Assembly: GCA_963739435.1 (NCBI GenBank)
Contig: CAVUAN010000012.1
Span: 52,613-116,612, forward strand
From: CAVUAN01 sp963739435
Lineage (GTDB): Bacteria; Acidobacteriota; Thermoanaerobaculia; UBA5066; Gp7-AA6
Direction of reading: 5' to 3'
DNA length: 64,000 nucleotides
Of the stretch, positions 1-9,531 are shown piece by piece. The translations under genes were made by a program, and so were the position numbers. The notes below the pieces were generated by a model. That model saw nothing but the letters and a program-made list of their open reading frames with translations, was not told the origin of the DNA and did not search any database. The number at the start of each line of letters is the position of its first letter. Positions within the stretch are counted from its first letter, which is position 1.

Positions 1-900
1 CGATTGGCTGGTCGGCACGGCGATCTTTACTGCGCTGCCCGCTGCCGGCGAGGACTGCTCCGACAGGCTGAACGCGATGTCCCGGGCCGTCTGGAATCGA
101 CGTTCGCGGTCCTTCTCGAGGCAATGCTTGACGATGCGATCGAGAGCACCGGAGATGTTCCGACCCGTCTCCGAGAGCTCCGGCGGCTCCTTCATCAGGA
201 TCGCGGCGATCGTCTCTGCGTTCGTGTCGCGCTTGAACGCCTTCTGTCCCGAGAGCAGCTCGTAGAGGATCGCCCCGAACGCAAAGATGTCGGAGCGGTG
301 ATCGACAGGGAATCCCTTTACCTGCTCAGGCGACATGTAGCCCGCAGTCCCCATGACCGTTCCAGGCTCCGTGTGGCCCGAGCCCGTGGGCGCGCTCGTC
401 TCCTTGCCCGGAGCGACCGCCTCGACCCGCTTGGCCAGGCCGAAGTCGAGGATCTTGACGTGGCCGTCCCGGCTGACGAAGAGGTTTTCGGGTTTCAGGT
501 CTCGGTGGACGATGCCCTTCTCGTGGGCAGCGGAGAGGCCCTTGACGACCTGCAGCGCGTAGTCGACGGCCTGCTTCTGGCTGATCGGACCCGCGTCGAG
601 CTTCCCGCGCAGCGTCTCGCCTTCCAGGAGCTCCATGACGGCGTACGCGATGCCCTCGTGCGTCCCGAAATCGTGAATCGCGAGGATGTTGGGGTGCGAG
701 AGCGCCGCGATCGCCTTCGCCTCGCGCTCGAACCGCGCCAGCGTGTCCGGGTCCGCTGCCACGGATTCGGGCAGCACCTTGACCGCGACGTCCCGATCCA
801 GCTTCCTGTCCCGCGCCCGGTACACCTCCCCCATGCCGCCCGCGCCCAGAGGCGCGAGGATCTCGTAAGGGCCGAGGCGGGTTCCGGCGGGAAGAGTCAT
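1..900 (-). CDS. Hanks-type Ser/Thr protein kinase, N-terminal 300 residues (cut by window edge)
   Basis: Membrane-associated signalling kinase, of which only the catalytic domain lies in the window. Reading from the ATG at 900, the protein shows the glycine loop GAGGMGEVY, the catalytic Lys in VAVKVLPES, the loop HRDLKPENL, the DFG motif in ILDFGLAK and the activation-segment end GYMSPEQ. The reading frame is open to base 1, so the sensor part is missing. The start ATG overlaps the stop of the next kinase gene upstream (ATGA at 897-900), which implies translational coupling. The kinase domain is very close to the one encoded at 897-3542, consistent with a tandem duplication. The input signal is unknown. 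Confidence 0.93.
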   Translation of the reverse strand, partial: MTLPAGTRLGPYEILAPLGAGGMGEVYRARDRKLDRDVAVKVLPESVAADPDTLARFEREAKAIAALSHPNILAIHDFGTHEGIAYAVMELLEGETLRGKLDAGPISQKQAVDYALQVVKGLSAAHEKGIVHRDLKPENLFVSRDGHVKILDFGLAKRVEAVAPGKETSAPTGSGHTEPGTVMGTAGYMSPEQVKGFPVDHRSDIFAFGAILYELLSGQKAFKRDTNAETIAAILMKEPPELSETGRNISGALDRIVKHCLEKDRERRFQTARDIAFSLSEQSSPAAGSAVKIAVPTSQS

Positions 901-3542
901 TTCGCGTCGGCGACCAGCCGCTGGAACCTCGGGTTCTTCCGCAGAGGATCGAAGTTCGGATCGATCTTGAGCCAGCCGGGCGAGAGCAAGTACGGGATCT
1001 TCACCAGCCGTTCCAGGCGGTCGAGCGCCTTCTCCGGCTCGCCGACCAGGATCTCAATTCGCGCGAGCTGGTGCTCGAGGTAGGGACCGAGGTACGCATC
1101 TCTGGTCACGGGCAGGAGCGCCACTCCACGCTCCCCCTCGCGGATCGCTTCGTCTTTTTGCCCGAGATACGCCAGCGAGAGGCCGAGCTGGGCGTGAAGC
1201 TGAGCGTCCTCGGGCGCGGAGAGGAGCTGTTGCCCGAAGGCCTCTCTCGCCTCCTCGCCATGGGAGCGCACACTGGCCGCATCGCCTTTGAGCGCGTAGG
1301 CCTGGACGAGGCAGAGGCTCCAGAACCCCCTGTTGTTGTCGAAGGCGCTCGGCGTGAGGCGAAGCAGCAGCTCACGCTGCTCCTCGTCGAGGACCCAGAC
1401 GAGATCGAAGTACGTCGCCAGATAGGACACGATAGCGGTGGGCTCTACCTCTTTGGGCGCGGCCTTCAGCACGGATCGCGCTCCCGCGAGATCTCCCTCC
1501 ACGAGGAACGTCATCGCCTTTTGCTCGATCAGGGTGAGGTTGGCAGGCGCGAGAGCGAGTCCTCGGTCGAAGGCTTCGCGCGCTTCGGGATATCGCCGCA
1601 GACGAAGGAGCGCGATGCCAAGAGTCCACTTGTTGTTGATCGATCGGGGATCCAGGCGTTCGGCCTGCTGGAAGTGGTCGACCGCCGCGTCCCAGCGCCC
1701 GAGGTTTTGTTCGGTCAACGCGGTCGCCCGGAGGAGATCTGCGTTGCCGGGCGCAACGCGCCGCCCCTTCGCATACTGCTCCAGCGCGCGATTGAAGTCC
1801 GCGACGACCACGCGCATGTAGGTCCCCAGCGCCAGGTATCCGTCGGGCCGGTCTGGCGCGAGCGCCACCGCCTTCTCCGCTGCCTGGCGCGCGCGCTCGG
1901 CCAGCTCCGGCGTTGGCACGCTGTTGCCGTGCAGAATCGAGTCGGCCTTGGAGATTTGCGCCCAGGCGCGCGCGAAGCCGGGATCAAGTGCCACGGCCTG
2001 CTCGTAGAAACCGAGCGCCTTGCGCAGGCTGACTGGATCGTTGATTGCCATGCTCCTCGAGGCCTCTTCGCCCTTCAAGAAGGCGTCGTAGGCAGCGAGG
2101 TTCTGCGTGGGCTTCTCCGCCAGCCACTTTTCGTCGTTCGCCCCAAGCGCCACATGGAGAGCCTGCGCCACCCGCGTCGCCATATCCGACTGCACCTGGA
2201 AAACCTCCGTCAGCGCCGCGTCGAACGGCTGCTGCCATTTCGAGGTGGCAGCGCCGGACCCTTTGACCTCGACCAACTCGGGGCTAACCTGGACACGGCT
2301 TGTGGTTCCGGTCTTCTCCCATCGGACCGTGGCCGTCAACAGATAGTTCGCACCCAACTCCTGAGCGATCTGGTTGGGCGTCTTCTGCGTTTTCTTGTAA
2401 GGGGTTGAGCTGCCTCTGGCAATCACCTCCACGCCCGGCAACGACGTGAGCTTGCCGCGCACCGCGTCGGCCATGCCATCGGCAAAATAGTCGTCCTCTG
2501 GAGCTCCCAGGTTCTCGAACGGCAGCACGGCCAGGCGCTTGACGCCCCCGACCTCGCCCGATGTTTTTTGAGGCTGACGCAGGAGGAAGATGCCCGCGAC
2601 TGCGAGAACGACGAGCGCCGCAAGGGCGATGACGACATTCCTCTTTGTAGCCGGTGGCGCCGCCAACCGCTCGCCGCTCGCCATGGTCGACGAGGACTGC
2701 TCGGAGAGCGCGAATACAATGTCCTTCGCCGATTGAAAACGGTTGTCCCGGTCCTTGACCAGGCAATGCCGGAGGATGTTGTCGAGAGCGGGCGAGATGT
2801 TACGTCCCGACCCCGAGAGCTCCGGCGGTTCGTCCCGCAGGATCGCCGCCATCGTGTCGCTGGCGGTGTCCTTCTTGAACGCCTTCTCGCCCGAAAGCAT
2901 CTCGTACAGGATCGTTCCGAGCGAGAAGACGTCGCTGCGGTGATCGATGGGGAGCCCCCGCACCTGCTCGGGCGACATGTAGCCTAGCGTGCCGAGAACC
3001 GTCCCCGGTTCCGTATGATCCGAGACCGTCGGGGCTCTCGTCTCCTCGCCCGTCCTGACCGCCTCGACCCTCTTGGCCAGGCCGAAGTCAAGGATCTTCA
3101 CCTGCCCGTCCTTCTGGACGAACAGGTTCTCGGGCTTCAAATCCCGATGGATGACGCCTTTTTCGTGTGCGGCGGAGAGGCCTCTGGCGATCTGCAGGGC
3201 GTAGTCCACGGCCTGCTTCCGGGGGATGGGGCCGGCGACGAGCTTGCCTCGCAGCGTCTCGCCCTCCAGAAGCTCCATGACGGCATAGGCAAAGCCTTCG
3301 TGTATTCCGAAATCATGAATCGCCAGGATGTTCGGATGAGAAAGCGCCGCGATCGCTTTGGCCTCTCGCTCAAACCGCGCGAGCGCGTCCGGATCAGTCG
3401 CAAGGGATTCGGGCAGCACCTTGATAGCTACGTCGCGTCCGAGTCGCGTATCCCGCGCTCTGTAGACCTCTCCCATCCCGCCCGCGCCAAGCGCAGCGAC
3501 GATCTCGTAGGGGCCGAGACGGGAGCCCGGATTTAAGGCCAT
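897..3542 (-). CDS. Ser/Thr protein kinase with transmembrane segment, TolB/FlgO-like domain and TPR repeats
   Basis: An 881-residue receptor-like kinase. Residues 12-280 form the kinase domain: G-loop at 19-24, Lys41, HRD at 132-134 and DFG at 152-154. A single transmembrane helix follows at about 302-322. A region starting KRLAVLPFENL (about 335-430) resembles the TolB/FlgO-like domain often found between kinase and TPR modules. The C-terminal half (about 470-880) is alpha-helical TPR repeats rich in A/L/Y patterns. This kinase-TM-TPR layout is common in Acidobacteriota and suggests a peptide- or protein-binding extracytoplasmic sensor. The substrate is unknown. The stop overlaps the next kinase's start. 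Confidence 0.93.
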   Translation of the reverse strand: MALNPGSRLGPYEIVAALGAGGMGEVYRARDTRLGRDVAIKVLPESLATDPDALARFEREAKAIAALSHPNILAIHDFGIHEGFAYAVMELLEGETLRGKLVAGPIPRKQAVDYALQIARGLSAAHEKGVIHRDLKPENLFVQKDGQVKILDFGLAKRVEAVRTGEETRAPTVSDHTEPGTVLGTLGYMSPEQVRGLPIDHRSDVFSLGTILYEMLSGEKAFKKDTASDTMAAILRDEPPELSGSGRNISPALDNILRHCLVKDRDNRFQSAKDIVFALSEQSSSTMASGERLAAPPATKRNVVIALAALVVLAVAGIFLLRQPQKTSGEVGGVKRLAVLPFENLGAPEDDYFADGMADAVRGKLTSLPGVEVIARGSSTPYKKTQKTPNQIAQELGANYLLTATVRWEKTGTTSRVQVSPELVEVKGSGAATSKWQQPFDAALTEVFQVQSDMATRVAQALHVALGANDEKWLAEKPTQNLAAYDAFLKGEEASRSMAINDPVSLRKALGFYEQAVALDPGFARAWAQISKADSILHGNSVPTPELAERARQAAEKAVALAPDRPDGYLALGTYMRVVVADFNRALEQYAKGRRVAPGNADLLRATALTEQNLGRWDAAVDHFQQAERLDPRSINNKWTLGIALLRLRRYPEAREAFDRGLALAPANLTLIEQKAMTFLVEGDLAGARSVLKAAPKEVEPTAIVSYLATYFDLVWVLDEEQRELLLRLTPSAFDNNRGFWSLCLVQAYALKGDAASVRSHGEEAREAFGQQLLSAPEDAQLHAQLGLSLAYLGQKDEAIREGERGVALLPVTRDAYLGPYLEHQLARIEILVGEPEKALDRLERLVKIPYLLSPGWLKIDPNFDPLRKNPRFQRLVADAK

Positions 3543-3586
3543 TCGACTACCGAAAGTCTACGTCCGGTGCAGCCTGTAAGCCGGTC

Positions 3587-6143
3587 TCAGCGCAAGCCCG
3601 TGGCCAGGTAGAGCTCGTCGAGGGCGCGGCGGTAGGAGTACACGTAGGACTTCTCGTCCGGCGCGATGACCATCGGCCCAACCTGCTCGACACCGGACGG
3701 ATCGGGCGGGCGCATTTCCTTCCAGAGCGTGCGCCGCCCCGTCTTCACGTCGACTTTCTCGACGCGTAGCGGCAGCGCGGAAGCGCGGCAGACGAAGATC
3801 GAGGCGCCGTCAGCCGCCCACCGCAGCGGGATGTCGCCGAGCTCCATCCCGGGAACGGGGCGGGGCTCGCCGGGCTCGGTCGGATAGATGGCGATCTGGC
3901 GGTCCGCCCCCGTGGCCACAGCCGATTTTCCGTCCGGCGACACGGCGTGGAAGAGGAAGCTGACTCCCTCCGGGGTGATGGCGCGGGGACTGCCGTCGGG
4001 GACGCCCTGGACGAAGAGCCGGGAACCGCTTCCCGGCTCGTTGCCCGAGATCAGGATCCGGCGCCCGTCCGGGAACCATGTCGCCGACTGGCAGTTGACG
4101 TTGCTCTTCACGAGCAGCCTGGGCTCGCCCGCGCCGGTCGGCAAAAGCGTGATCTGGCCGTTCTCCACCCGCTGTCTGCTGAGCGCCCACTTTCCGTCCG
4201 GCGAGAAACCGTACGAGTCGCCTTCCCCGATCCGCACGGCAGCGGAGCCGCCAAGTTTGCGCAGGTAGGTGGCGGGCGGCTCGATGTTCTGTTCGGTGAA
4301 GAGAACAGTCTTCCCGTCGGGGGTGATGTCGGTGGGGAATGACCAATTGAGCCAGGTCAGGTTTCGCTCCTCCTTGTCGCCCGCCGAAAAGCCAACCATC
4401 TCGCGGCGGGCGGAGTTGACGGCAAGCAGCACACGCCCATCGCGGCCGATGTCCTGGACAAATCCTCCGGGAGCGTTCCAGACGAGCCGGCTCTTCCCCG
4501 AAAGCGAGGTCGCCCAGACGCCGCTCCCGCTCGCGCTCGACCAGATCTCGTTCCCCCGCGGCGACCAGGCCAGTCCGCGGATGGCGGACGGGCCTGTGAG
4601 CCGCACCTTCCCGCTTGCGTCGACGACCTTCACTTTGCCGTTGCTGTCCCCGCGCGCCGGGTGGTCGACGAAGGCGACGAGGCGGCCGTCCGGCGAAACG
4701 CGGATGTTGCTGACCCAGCCGGCTGCGTCGTAGAGCACCTTCCCGATCGGGTACTCGATGCGGCTGCGGTTGCCAGCGTAACGCGCCACGGCGAGGCTCG
4801 CCCCGTCCGGCGACCAGTCCGCGTCCTCCACGCTTTCGAGGACCTCGCGCGGCGCACCGCCGGCCAGCGGCACCCGCGCCAGCGTCCCGACCGTTTCATA
4901 CCCGAAGAGGTAGTGACGGTTGAGAGAGACTGCCAGCTCACCGCTCGAAGAGATGGCGAGAAGGTCCGTGCTGGGCAGCCCCAGCGAGCGCGACTCGGCG
5001 CTGTCGGCTCGGGTCGAGAAGATATCGAGGGGAAGCCCCTCCCAGGCGGCACCGTAGACGATGGTCTGGCCGTCGGGCGCCAGGCGCGCCGAGCGGATCG
5101 AACCGCGCGAGTAGGTCAGCCTCTTGAGCTCGAAATCGGGCTTCGCGTTCGTAAGCCCGCGCAGGAGGAATCCCGCAGCCAGCCCGGCGGCGAGCGCGGC
5201 CGCCGCGGGCAGCGCCCGGCCGCGCCGGCGCGCCCTGGCGGGCTCGGCGGCTACGAGTCCGCCCGAGGCCGACGTCTCCGAAAGATGGTCCCTCAGGTTT
5301 CGCAGGTCGCGCGCGAGGTCCTTGGTCGAGGCGTAACGCTCCTCGGGGTCCTTGGCGAGGCAGCGCTCGACGATCCAGCGCACGGGGGCCGGAGCCTTCG
5401 GGGCGAGCTCCTGCAGCGGCGAAGGCTCCTCCCGAATGATCGCCACGAGCGTCTCGAGCGCCCGTCTTTCTCTGGAAGGCGCGCTGGCCCGTGGCCATCT
5501 CGTAGAGGATCGCGCCGATCGTGAACTGGTCGGAGCGAAAGTCCACGGGCTGCCCGCTGGCCTGCTCGGGCGACATGTACCCGGCCGTGCCCATGACCGT
5601 GCCGGGCTGCGTCGGCGCAGCGACAGCCGTCGGAAGCACCGAGGCGCCCTGCGACGTCGTCTCCGTCAGCTTCGCCAGCCCGAAATCGAGGATCTTGACG
5701 AAGCCGTCCCGGGAGATCATCAGATTCTCGGGCTTCAAGTCGCGGTGGACGATCCCCGCCTCGTGCGCCTTGGCGAGGCCCTCGGAGATCTGGACCGAGA
5801 AATCCAGCAGCTTCTTGGTCGGGATCGGCTCGCCCGAAGCCAGGAGCTCGCGCAGAGTCCTGCCCTCGACGAGCTCCATGGCGATGTAGACCGTGCCGTC
5901 CGATTCGCCAATGTCGTAGACCGTCAGGATGTTGGGGTGGTTCAAGGCGGAGGCTGAGCGCGCCTCCAGCTCGAAGCGCTGCCGACGCTCGGGATCGGAT
6001 GACGCTGCGGCCGGCAGCACCTTGATCGCGACGTCGCGGCCGAGCTTCGTGTCGGTTGCGCGGTAGACCTCGCCCATCCCGCCCGCGCCGACCAGCGCGA
6101 GGATCTCGTAGGAGCCCAGGCGCGAACCGATAGTCAGGGCCAT
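3587..6143 (-). CDS. Ser/Thr protein kinase with transmembrane segment and TolB/WD40-like beta-propeller (one frameshift)
   Basis: The third kinase of the array. The ATG at 6143 starts a kinase domain with GAGGMGEVY, Lys41, HRDLKPENL, DFGLAK and GYMSPEQ. The frame breaks at the CCC run 5461-5463. Removing one base gives a smooth join of QRKTALETLVAIIREE and the C-lobe then continues. A transmembrane helix lies near plus-strand 5160-5200. The rest of the protein is repeats of the kind SPDGRLVAFV and TPDGKTVLFT, a TolB/WD40-type propeller likely to be extracytoplasmic. Substrate and ligand are unknown. The break is probably an indel in the assembly, since both halves are well conserved. The gene is divergent from the thiolase at 6208. 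Confidence 0.88.
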
Positions 6144-6207
6144 CGAAGGCCCGAAGTCTATCTGGTTCCATGGCCTTGAATCGAAGACGCCGCCCCCGTG
6201 CTATTTA

Positions 6208-7521
6208 GTGCGCATGGGGATGTTCGCTGCCTCTCCGAGACGGGTCGCCGTGGTGGCAGGCGTGCGGACTCCGTTCTTGCGATCCGGAACAGACTTCAAG
6301 GACATGACGGCTGTCGAGCTCGGGACCGTGGCCGTGCGCGAGGCTGTCGCGCGCGCGGACGTGGATCCCAAGTCGATCGACCTCGTCATCTACGGCACGG
6401 TCATTCCCTCGGTCGCGCAGACCAACATCGCTCGCGAGGTCGTGTTCGGCGCCGGGTTGCCCATGACGATCCCGGCCTACTCGGTCGTGCGCGCGTGCGC
6501 CTCCTCGAACCAGGCGATCACTGACGCGGCGGAGAAGATCGCGCTCGGCGTGGCCGACGTCATCGTGGCCGGCGGCGCCGAATCCCTCTCGGACGTGCCG
6601 ATTCAAGTCGGCAAGAAGCTGCGCAATCGGCTTCTGGCTCTCTCCAGGGCAAAGTCGCTCGGGGCGAAGCTCTCGGCGTTCAGGGGTTTCTCTCCGAAGG
6701 AGCTCGTCCCGGTGCCTCCCTCGATCGCCGAGTACACGACGGGCCTTTCCATGGGCGAGTCGGCCGAGAAGATGGCCAAGGAGAATCACATCTCCCGGGC
6801 CGCCCAGGACGAGCTGGCGCTGCGCAGCCACCAGCGGGCCGCGGCCGCCTGGGACAGCGGCGTGCTGGCGCCCGAGGTCGTGCCGGTGCCCGTTCCTCCC
6901 GGATTTGCGACCGTCGCCACGCGCGACAACATCGTCCGCAAGGACACGTCGCTCGAACAGATGGCGAAGCTGCCGCCCGTCTTCGACCGGAAGTTCGGAA
7001 CGATCACCGCCGCAAACTCCTCGCCGCTGACCGACGGCGCCTCGGCCGTCGTGCTGATGTCGGAGGAGCGCGCCAGGGCCGAGGGCCGAAAGGTGCTCGC
7101 CTACATCCGCTCGTGGGCCGACGCGGCCGTCGACCCGGGCGGCCAGCTCCTCCAGGGCCCCGCGTATGCCGCTCCGATCGCGCTCGACCGTGCCGGCCTC
7201 ACGCTGTCCGACATGAGCCGCTTCGAGATGCACGAGGCGTTCGCCGCTCAGGTCCTTTCGAACCTGCAGGCCTTCGCCTCCGAGTCGTTTGCCCGCGAAA
7301 AACTCGGCCGGCCGCGAGCCCTCGGCGAAGTGGACCCCGCGGCCCTGAACGTGTACGGCGGCTCGATTGCAATCGGGCACCCATTCGGCGCGACCGGCGC
7401 GCGCCTGGTCACCACACTCGGCAACGAGCTGACGCGGACCGGCGCGGCGTACGGTCTGCTGACCGTATGCGCCGCGGGCGGCCTCGGACACGCGATGATT
7501 TTGCAGAACGGCGGGGCCTGA
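6208..7521 (+). CDS. fadI: Acetyl-CoA C-acyltransferase (thiolase), FadI-like
   Basis: Thiolase that cleaves 3-ketoacyl-CoA to acetyl-CoA and a shortened acyl-CoA (beta-oxidation), or runs in reverse. The 437-residue length matches FadI. Visible motifs are the nucleophilic Cys in VVRACASSNQ, the HEAF motif in MHEAFAAQ, the GHPFGATGARL loop and the second catalytic Cys in VCAAGGLGHAM. The start is ambiguous: GTG at 6208, ATG at 6214 or ATG at 6220, with no strong Shine-Dalgarno. The gene stands alone, followed by a strong terminator. A possible fatty-acid partner in the window is the acyl-CoA dehydrogenase at 51013-52909, not a direct neighbour. Biosynthetic use is possible. Confidence 0.92.
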   Translation: MRMGMFAASPRRVAVVAGVRTPFLRSGTDFKDMTAVELGTVAVREAVARADVDPKSIDLVIYGTVIPSVAQTNIAREVVFGAGLPMTIPAYSVVRACASSNQAITDAAEKIALGVADVIVAGGAESLSDVPIQVGKKLRNRLLALSRAKSLGAKLSAFRGFSPKELVPVPPSIAEYTTGLSMGESAEKMAKENHISRAAQDELALRSHQRAAAAWDSGVLAPEVVPVPVPPGFATVATRDNIVRKDTSLEQMAKLPPVFDRKFGTITAANSSPLTDGASAVVLMSEERARAEGRKVLAYIRSWADAAVDPGGQLLQGPAYAAPIALDRAGLTLSDMSRFEMHEAFAAQVLSNLQAFASESFAREKLGRPRALGEVDPAALNVYGGSIAIGHPFGATGARLVTTLGNELTRTGAAYGLLTVCAAGGLGHAMILQNGGA

Positions 7522-7565
7522 AGCCCGCCCGGCGGGTGCCCCTTTTTGGTTTAGGGGTGGGGGGT

Positions 7566-7592
7566 GGCTGACGGTCTGCGTCAGCCCTTTTT
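7566..7592 (+). terminator. Rho-independent terminator after the thiolase
   Basis: Perfect 8-bp stem GGCTGACG/CGTCAGCC (7566-7573 and 7579-7586) with a 5-nt loop, followed by CTTTTT. A weaker GC hairpin at 7524-7536 with its own T run (7543-7547) lies just before it, so the thiolase ends in two tandem hairpins. Confidence 0.85.
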
Positions 7593-7600
7593 GACCCCGA

Positions 7601-7894
7601 TCAGGCCTCTTCCCAGGCCTGCTGGAGGTACTTCTCTAGGGTCAACAGCCAGTGGCTCTTGTCCGAGGCGGTACACATGAAGTGGACCGCCCCGCCGCGG
7701 ATCAGGAAGAGGCTCGGCGACGGTTCACGCCAGGACTCGGTGTTTTCGAACCAATCGGCCTCCGCGGCGGTCAAAGGCCTGGAAAGCGTGGCTTCACAGA
7801 GCACCGCGCCCTCCCCCCCGGCCGCCACCCGGCAATTGAGGTTTTCCACACAGGCAGGGATCTGGATCGCTTCGCGGTTTTCAAGTGCCAACAT
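7601..7894 (-). CDS. Small protein of unknown function (97 aa)
   Basis: I do not recognise this family. I chose the ATG at 7892-7894, giving MLALENREAIQIP. An open frame upstream to 8002 would run across the divergent neighbour's start, so I treat that part as non-coding. The protein is soluble with no signal peptide, has Cys residues in PACVENLNC, VLCEAT and HFMCTASD, and an aromatic, acidic C-terminus (LEKYLQQAWEEA). It could be a small binding or regulatory protein. It lies tail to tail with the thiolase and head to head with the DUF454-like gene. Confidence 0.6.
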   Translation of the reverse strand: MLALENREAIQIPACVENLNCRVAAGGEGAVLCEATLSRPLTAAEADWFENTESWREPSPSLFLIRGGAVHFMCTASDKSHWLLTLEKYLQQAWEEA

Positions 7895-7971
7895 GCCCCT
7901 CGTAATAGCAAGGGCTCTGCCAGTTCGGGGGAAGGGGCCCAAACGGCCCGTTGTTAGAGTGTCCTCAACCG

Positions 7972-8275
7972 ATGTCCCAGGCCCCTCCTCCGACCCACCC
8001 ACGCCGGGGGCGACGCCGCGCCCGGAACATCGCGCTGGCCATCTTCTTCTTCATCGTCGGCGTCATCGGGGTCCTGGTCCCGATCATGCCCCAGGTGCCC
8101 TTCTTCGTGATGAGCCTGCTCTTCCTGTCGCTCGTCTCCAAGCGAGTGCACAAGGCGGTGCGGCAATTCCTCCACCGCCATCCGAAAGTGGAAGCCTCCT
8201 ACCACCGCTGGCGGCACAAGCGCCGCGCGAAACGCCGCGCGAAGAATCAAGCGCGCAGAGCGCGGGAGCGTCTAG
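7972..8275 (+). CDS. DUF454 (YbaN-like) small membrane protein; C-terminal end uncertain
   Basis: The ATG at 7972 gives a basic N-terminus, then a hydrophobic stretch with FFFIVGVIGVLVPIMPQVPFF, the P-rich transmembrane signature typical of DUF454/YbaN, then a very basic tail (HRWRHKRRAKRRAK). As sequenced, the frame has no stop until far inside ftsZ on the opposite strand, which is implausible. A TAG at 8273-8275 in the +1 frame is the likely natural stop if one base is wrong nearby. The function of YbaN-type proteins is not settled. The gene converges on ftsZ, with a TCCAAAG-type repeat between them. Confidence 0.6.
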
Positions 8276-8309
8276 GCTCCTTTGGACTTTGGACCTTGGA
8301 CTTTGGACT
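8275..8309. repeat. Short tandem TTTGGAC repeat, copy 1
   Basis: Imperfect tandem units of CTTTGGA directly after the ftsZ 3' end. The same units, led by GGCTCC, occur in reverse orientation at 15137-15200. The element has no coding potential of its own. Confidence 0.7.
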
Positions 8310-8322
8310 ACTCGGGTGGTCC

Positions 8323-9531
8323 CTAGTCCATCTGCCGGCGCAACACCGTCGGGATGTCGAAATCGTCGCGCGACGAGGCGTTCGGGCCAAAGCCGCCGGA
8401 ATCGTCGCCCCGGAGGAAGGGCGCCGGAACCGAGCGCGTGCCCCGCGTCGTCGGCTGAGGCTTGACCTCGTCGTCTATCTGGAGCTGGTCCAGGTCCGCG
8501 CGGTCGAAGCCCGTCGCGATGACCGTGACCTTCACCGAGCCCAGCATCCGGTCGTCCGTGACGCATCCGAAGAGGATCTCGGCGTCCGGGTCGGCCGCCT
8601 GCTGGATGATCTCCGCCGCCTCGTTGACCTCGAAGAGCGTCAGGTCTGCGCCGCCGGTGATGTTGATGAGAACCCCGCGCGCCCCCTCGATCGACGCGTC
8701 CTCGAGAAGCGGCGACGAGATCGCGGCCTGCGCCGCGTGAACTGCGCGGTTCTCGCCCTGCGCGACGGCCGTACCCATGAGCGCGCGGCCCATGTCCGAC
8801 ATGATCTTCTTGACGTCGGCAAAATCGAGGTTGATGTCGCCCGGGCAGTTGATGAGATCCGAGATGCCCTGGATGGCCTGGCGCAGGACGTCGTCGGCCG
8901 TCTTGAAGGCGTCGTTCAAAGACGTCCCGTGCTCGACGAAGGACAGCAGGCGCTGGTTGGGGATCGTGATGAGGGTATCGACATGGTCGCGCAGCTCCCG
9001 CGCTGCGCGCTCGGCCTGGCGCATCCGCTTCCTTCCCTCGAAGTCGAATGGCTTGGTCACGACGGCAACCGTGAGCGCTCCGGCCTCGGCGGCAATCTTC
9101 GCGATGATCGGACCCGCGCCGGAACCGGTGCCGCCCCCCATTCCCGCGGCGATGAACACCATGTCCGCGCCCTTCAGCAGTGTCGCCAGCTTTTCCTGGT
9201 CCTCGAGCGCGGCGTTCTTGCCGACCTCGGGATCCGCCCCGGCCCCCAGTCCCTTGGTCAGCCGCGCCCCGATCTGGACCTTGGTGCCGGCGTTGGCCTT
9301 GCGCAGGGCCTGGAGATCGGTGTTGCAGGCGATGTACTCGACGCCCCGAACGCCGGCCGCGATCATGCGGTTGACGGCGTTCGAACCGCCGCCGCCGACG
9401 CCGACGACCTTGATCACCGCCGGCGCGGCATCCGCGTCTTCGAGCTCGATCGTCAGCCGGTCAGGGATCTCGTCGGCCACGAATTCCATCATCTGCGTCT
9501 CCCTCCGTCCCCGCGTCGTTCGGTCGGCCAT
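8323..9531 (-). CDS. ftsZ: Cell division GTPase FtsZ
   Basis: Tubulin-like GTPase that forms the Z ring. It shows the nucleotide-binding GVGGGGSNAVNRM, the tubulin signature GGGTGSGAGP and the T7-loop region with NLDFADVKKIM. The extreme C-terminus DIPTVLRRQMD matches the conserved tail that binds FtsA and other partners. Two starts are possible. The ATG at 9531 shares one base with the ftsA stop (TGATG), and AAGGAG sits in the last ftsA codons. The ATG at about 9492, 13 codons in, has a better spaced GGAGGGAG. It is the last gene of the dcw operon. Confidence 0.97.
   Translation of the reverse strand: MADRTTRGRRETQMMEFVADEIPDRLTIELEDADAAPAVIKVVGVGGGGSNAVNRMIAAGVRGVEYIACNTDLQALRKANAGTKVQIGARLTKGLGAGADPEVGKNAALEDQEKLATLLKGADMVFIAAGMGGGTGSGAGPIIAKIAAEAGALTVAVVTKPFDFEGRKRMRQAERAARELRDHVDTLITIPNQRLLSFVEHGTSLNDAFKTADDVLRQAIQGISDLINCPGDINLDFADVKKIMSDMGRALMGTAVAQGENRAVHAAQAAISSPLLEDASIEGARGVLINITGGADLTLFEVNEAAEIIQQAADPDAEILFGCVTDDRMLGSVKVTVIATGFDRADLDQLQIDDEVKPQPTTRGTRSVPAPFLRGDDSGGFGPNASSRDDFDIPTVLRRQMD

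Noticed and set aside
4..1083. 359-codon plus-strand open frame at the window start
   Set aside because: It mirrors the kinase genes on the minus strand, is rich in Arg/Leu and has no recognisable motif.
6144..6207. Promoter for the thiolase (TTGAAT ... TATTTA)
   Set aside because: The spacer is 20 nt, too long for a convincing pair, so I left it out.
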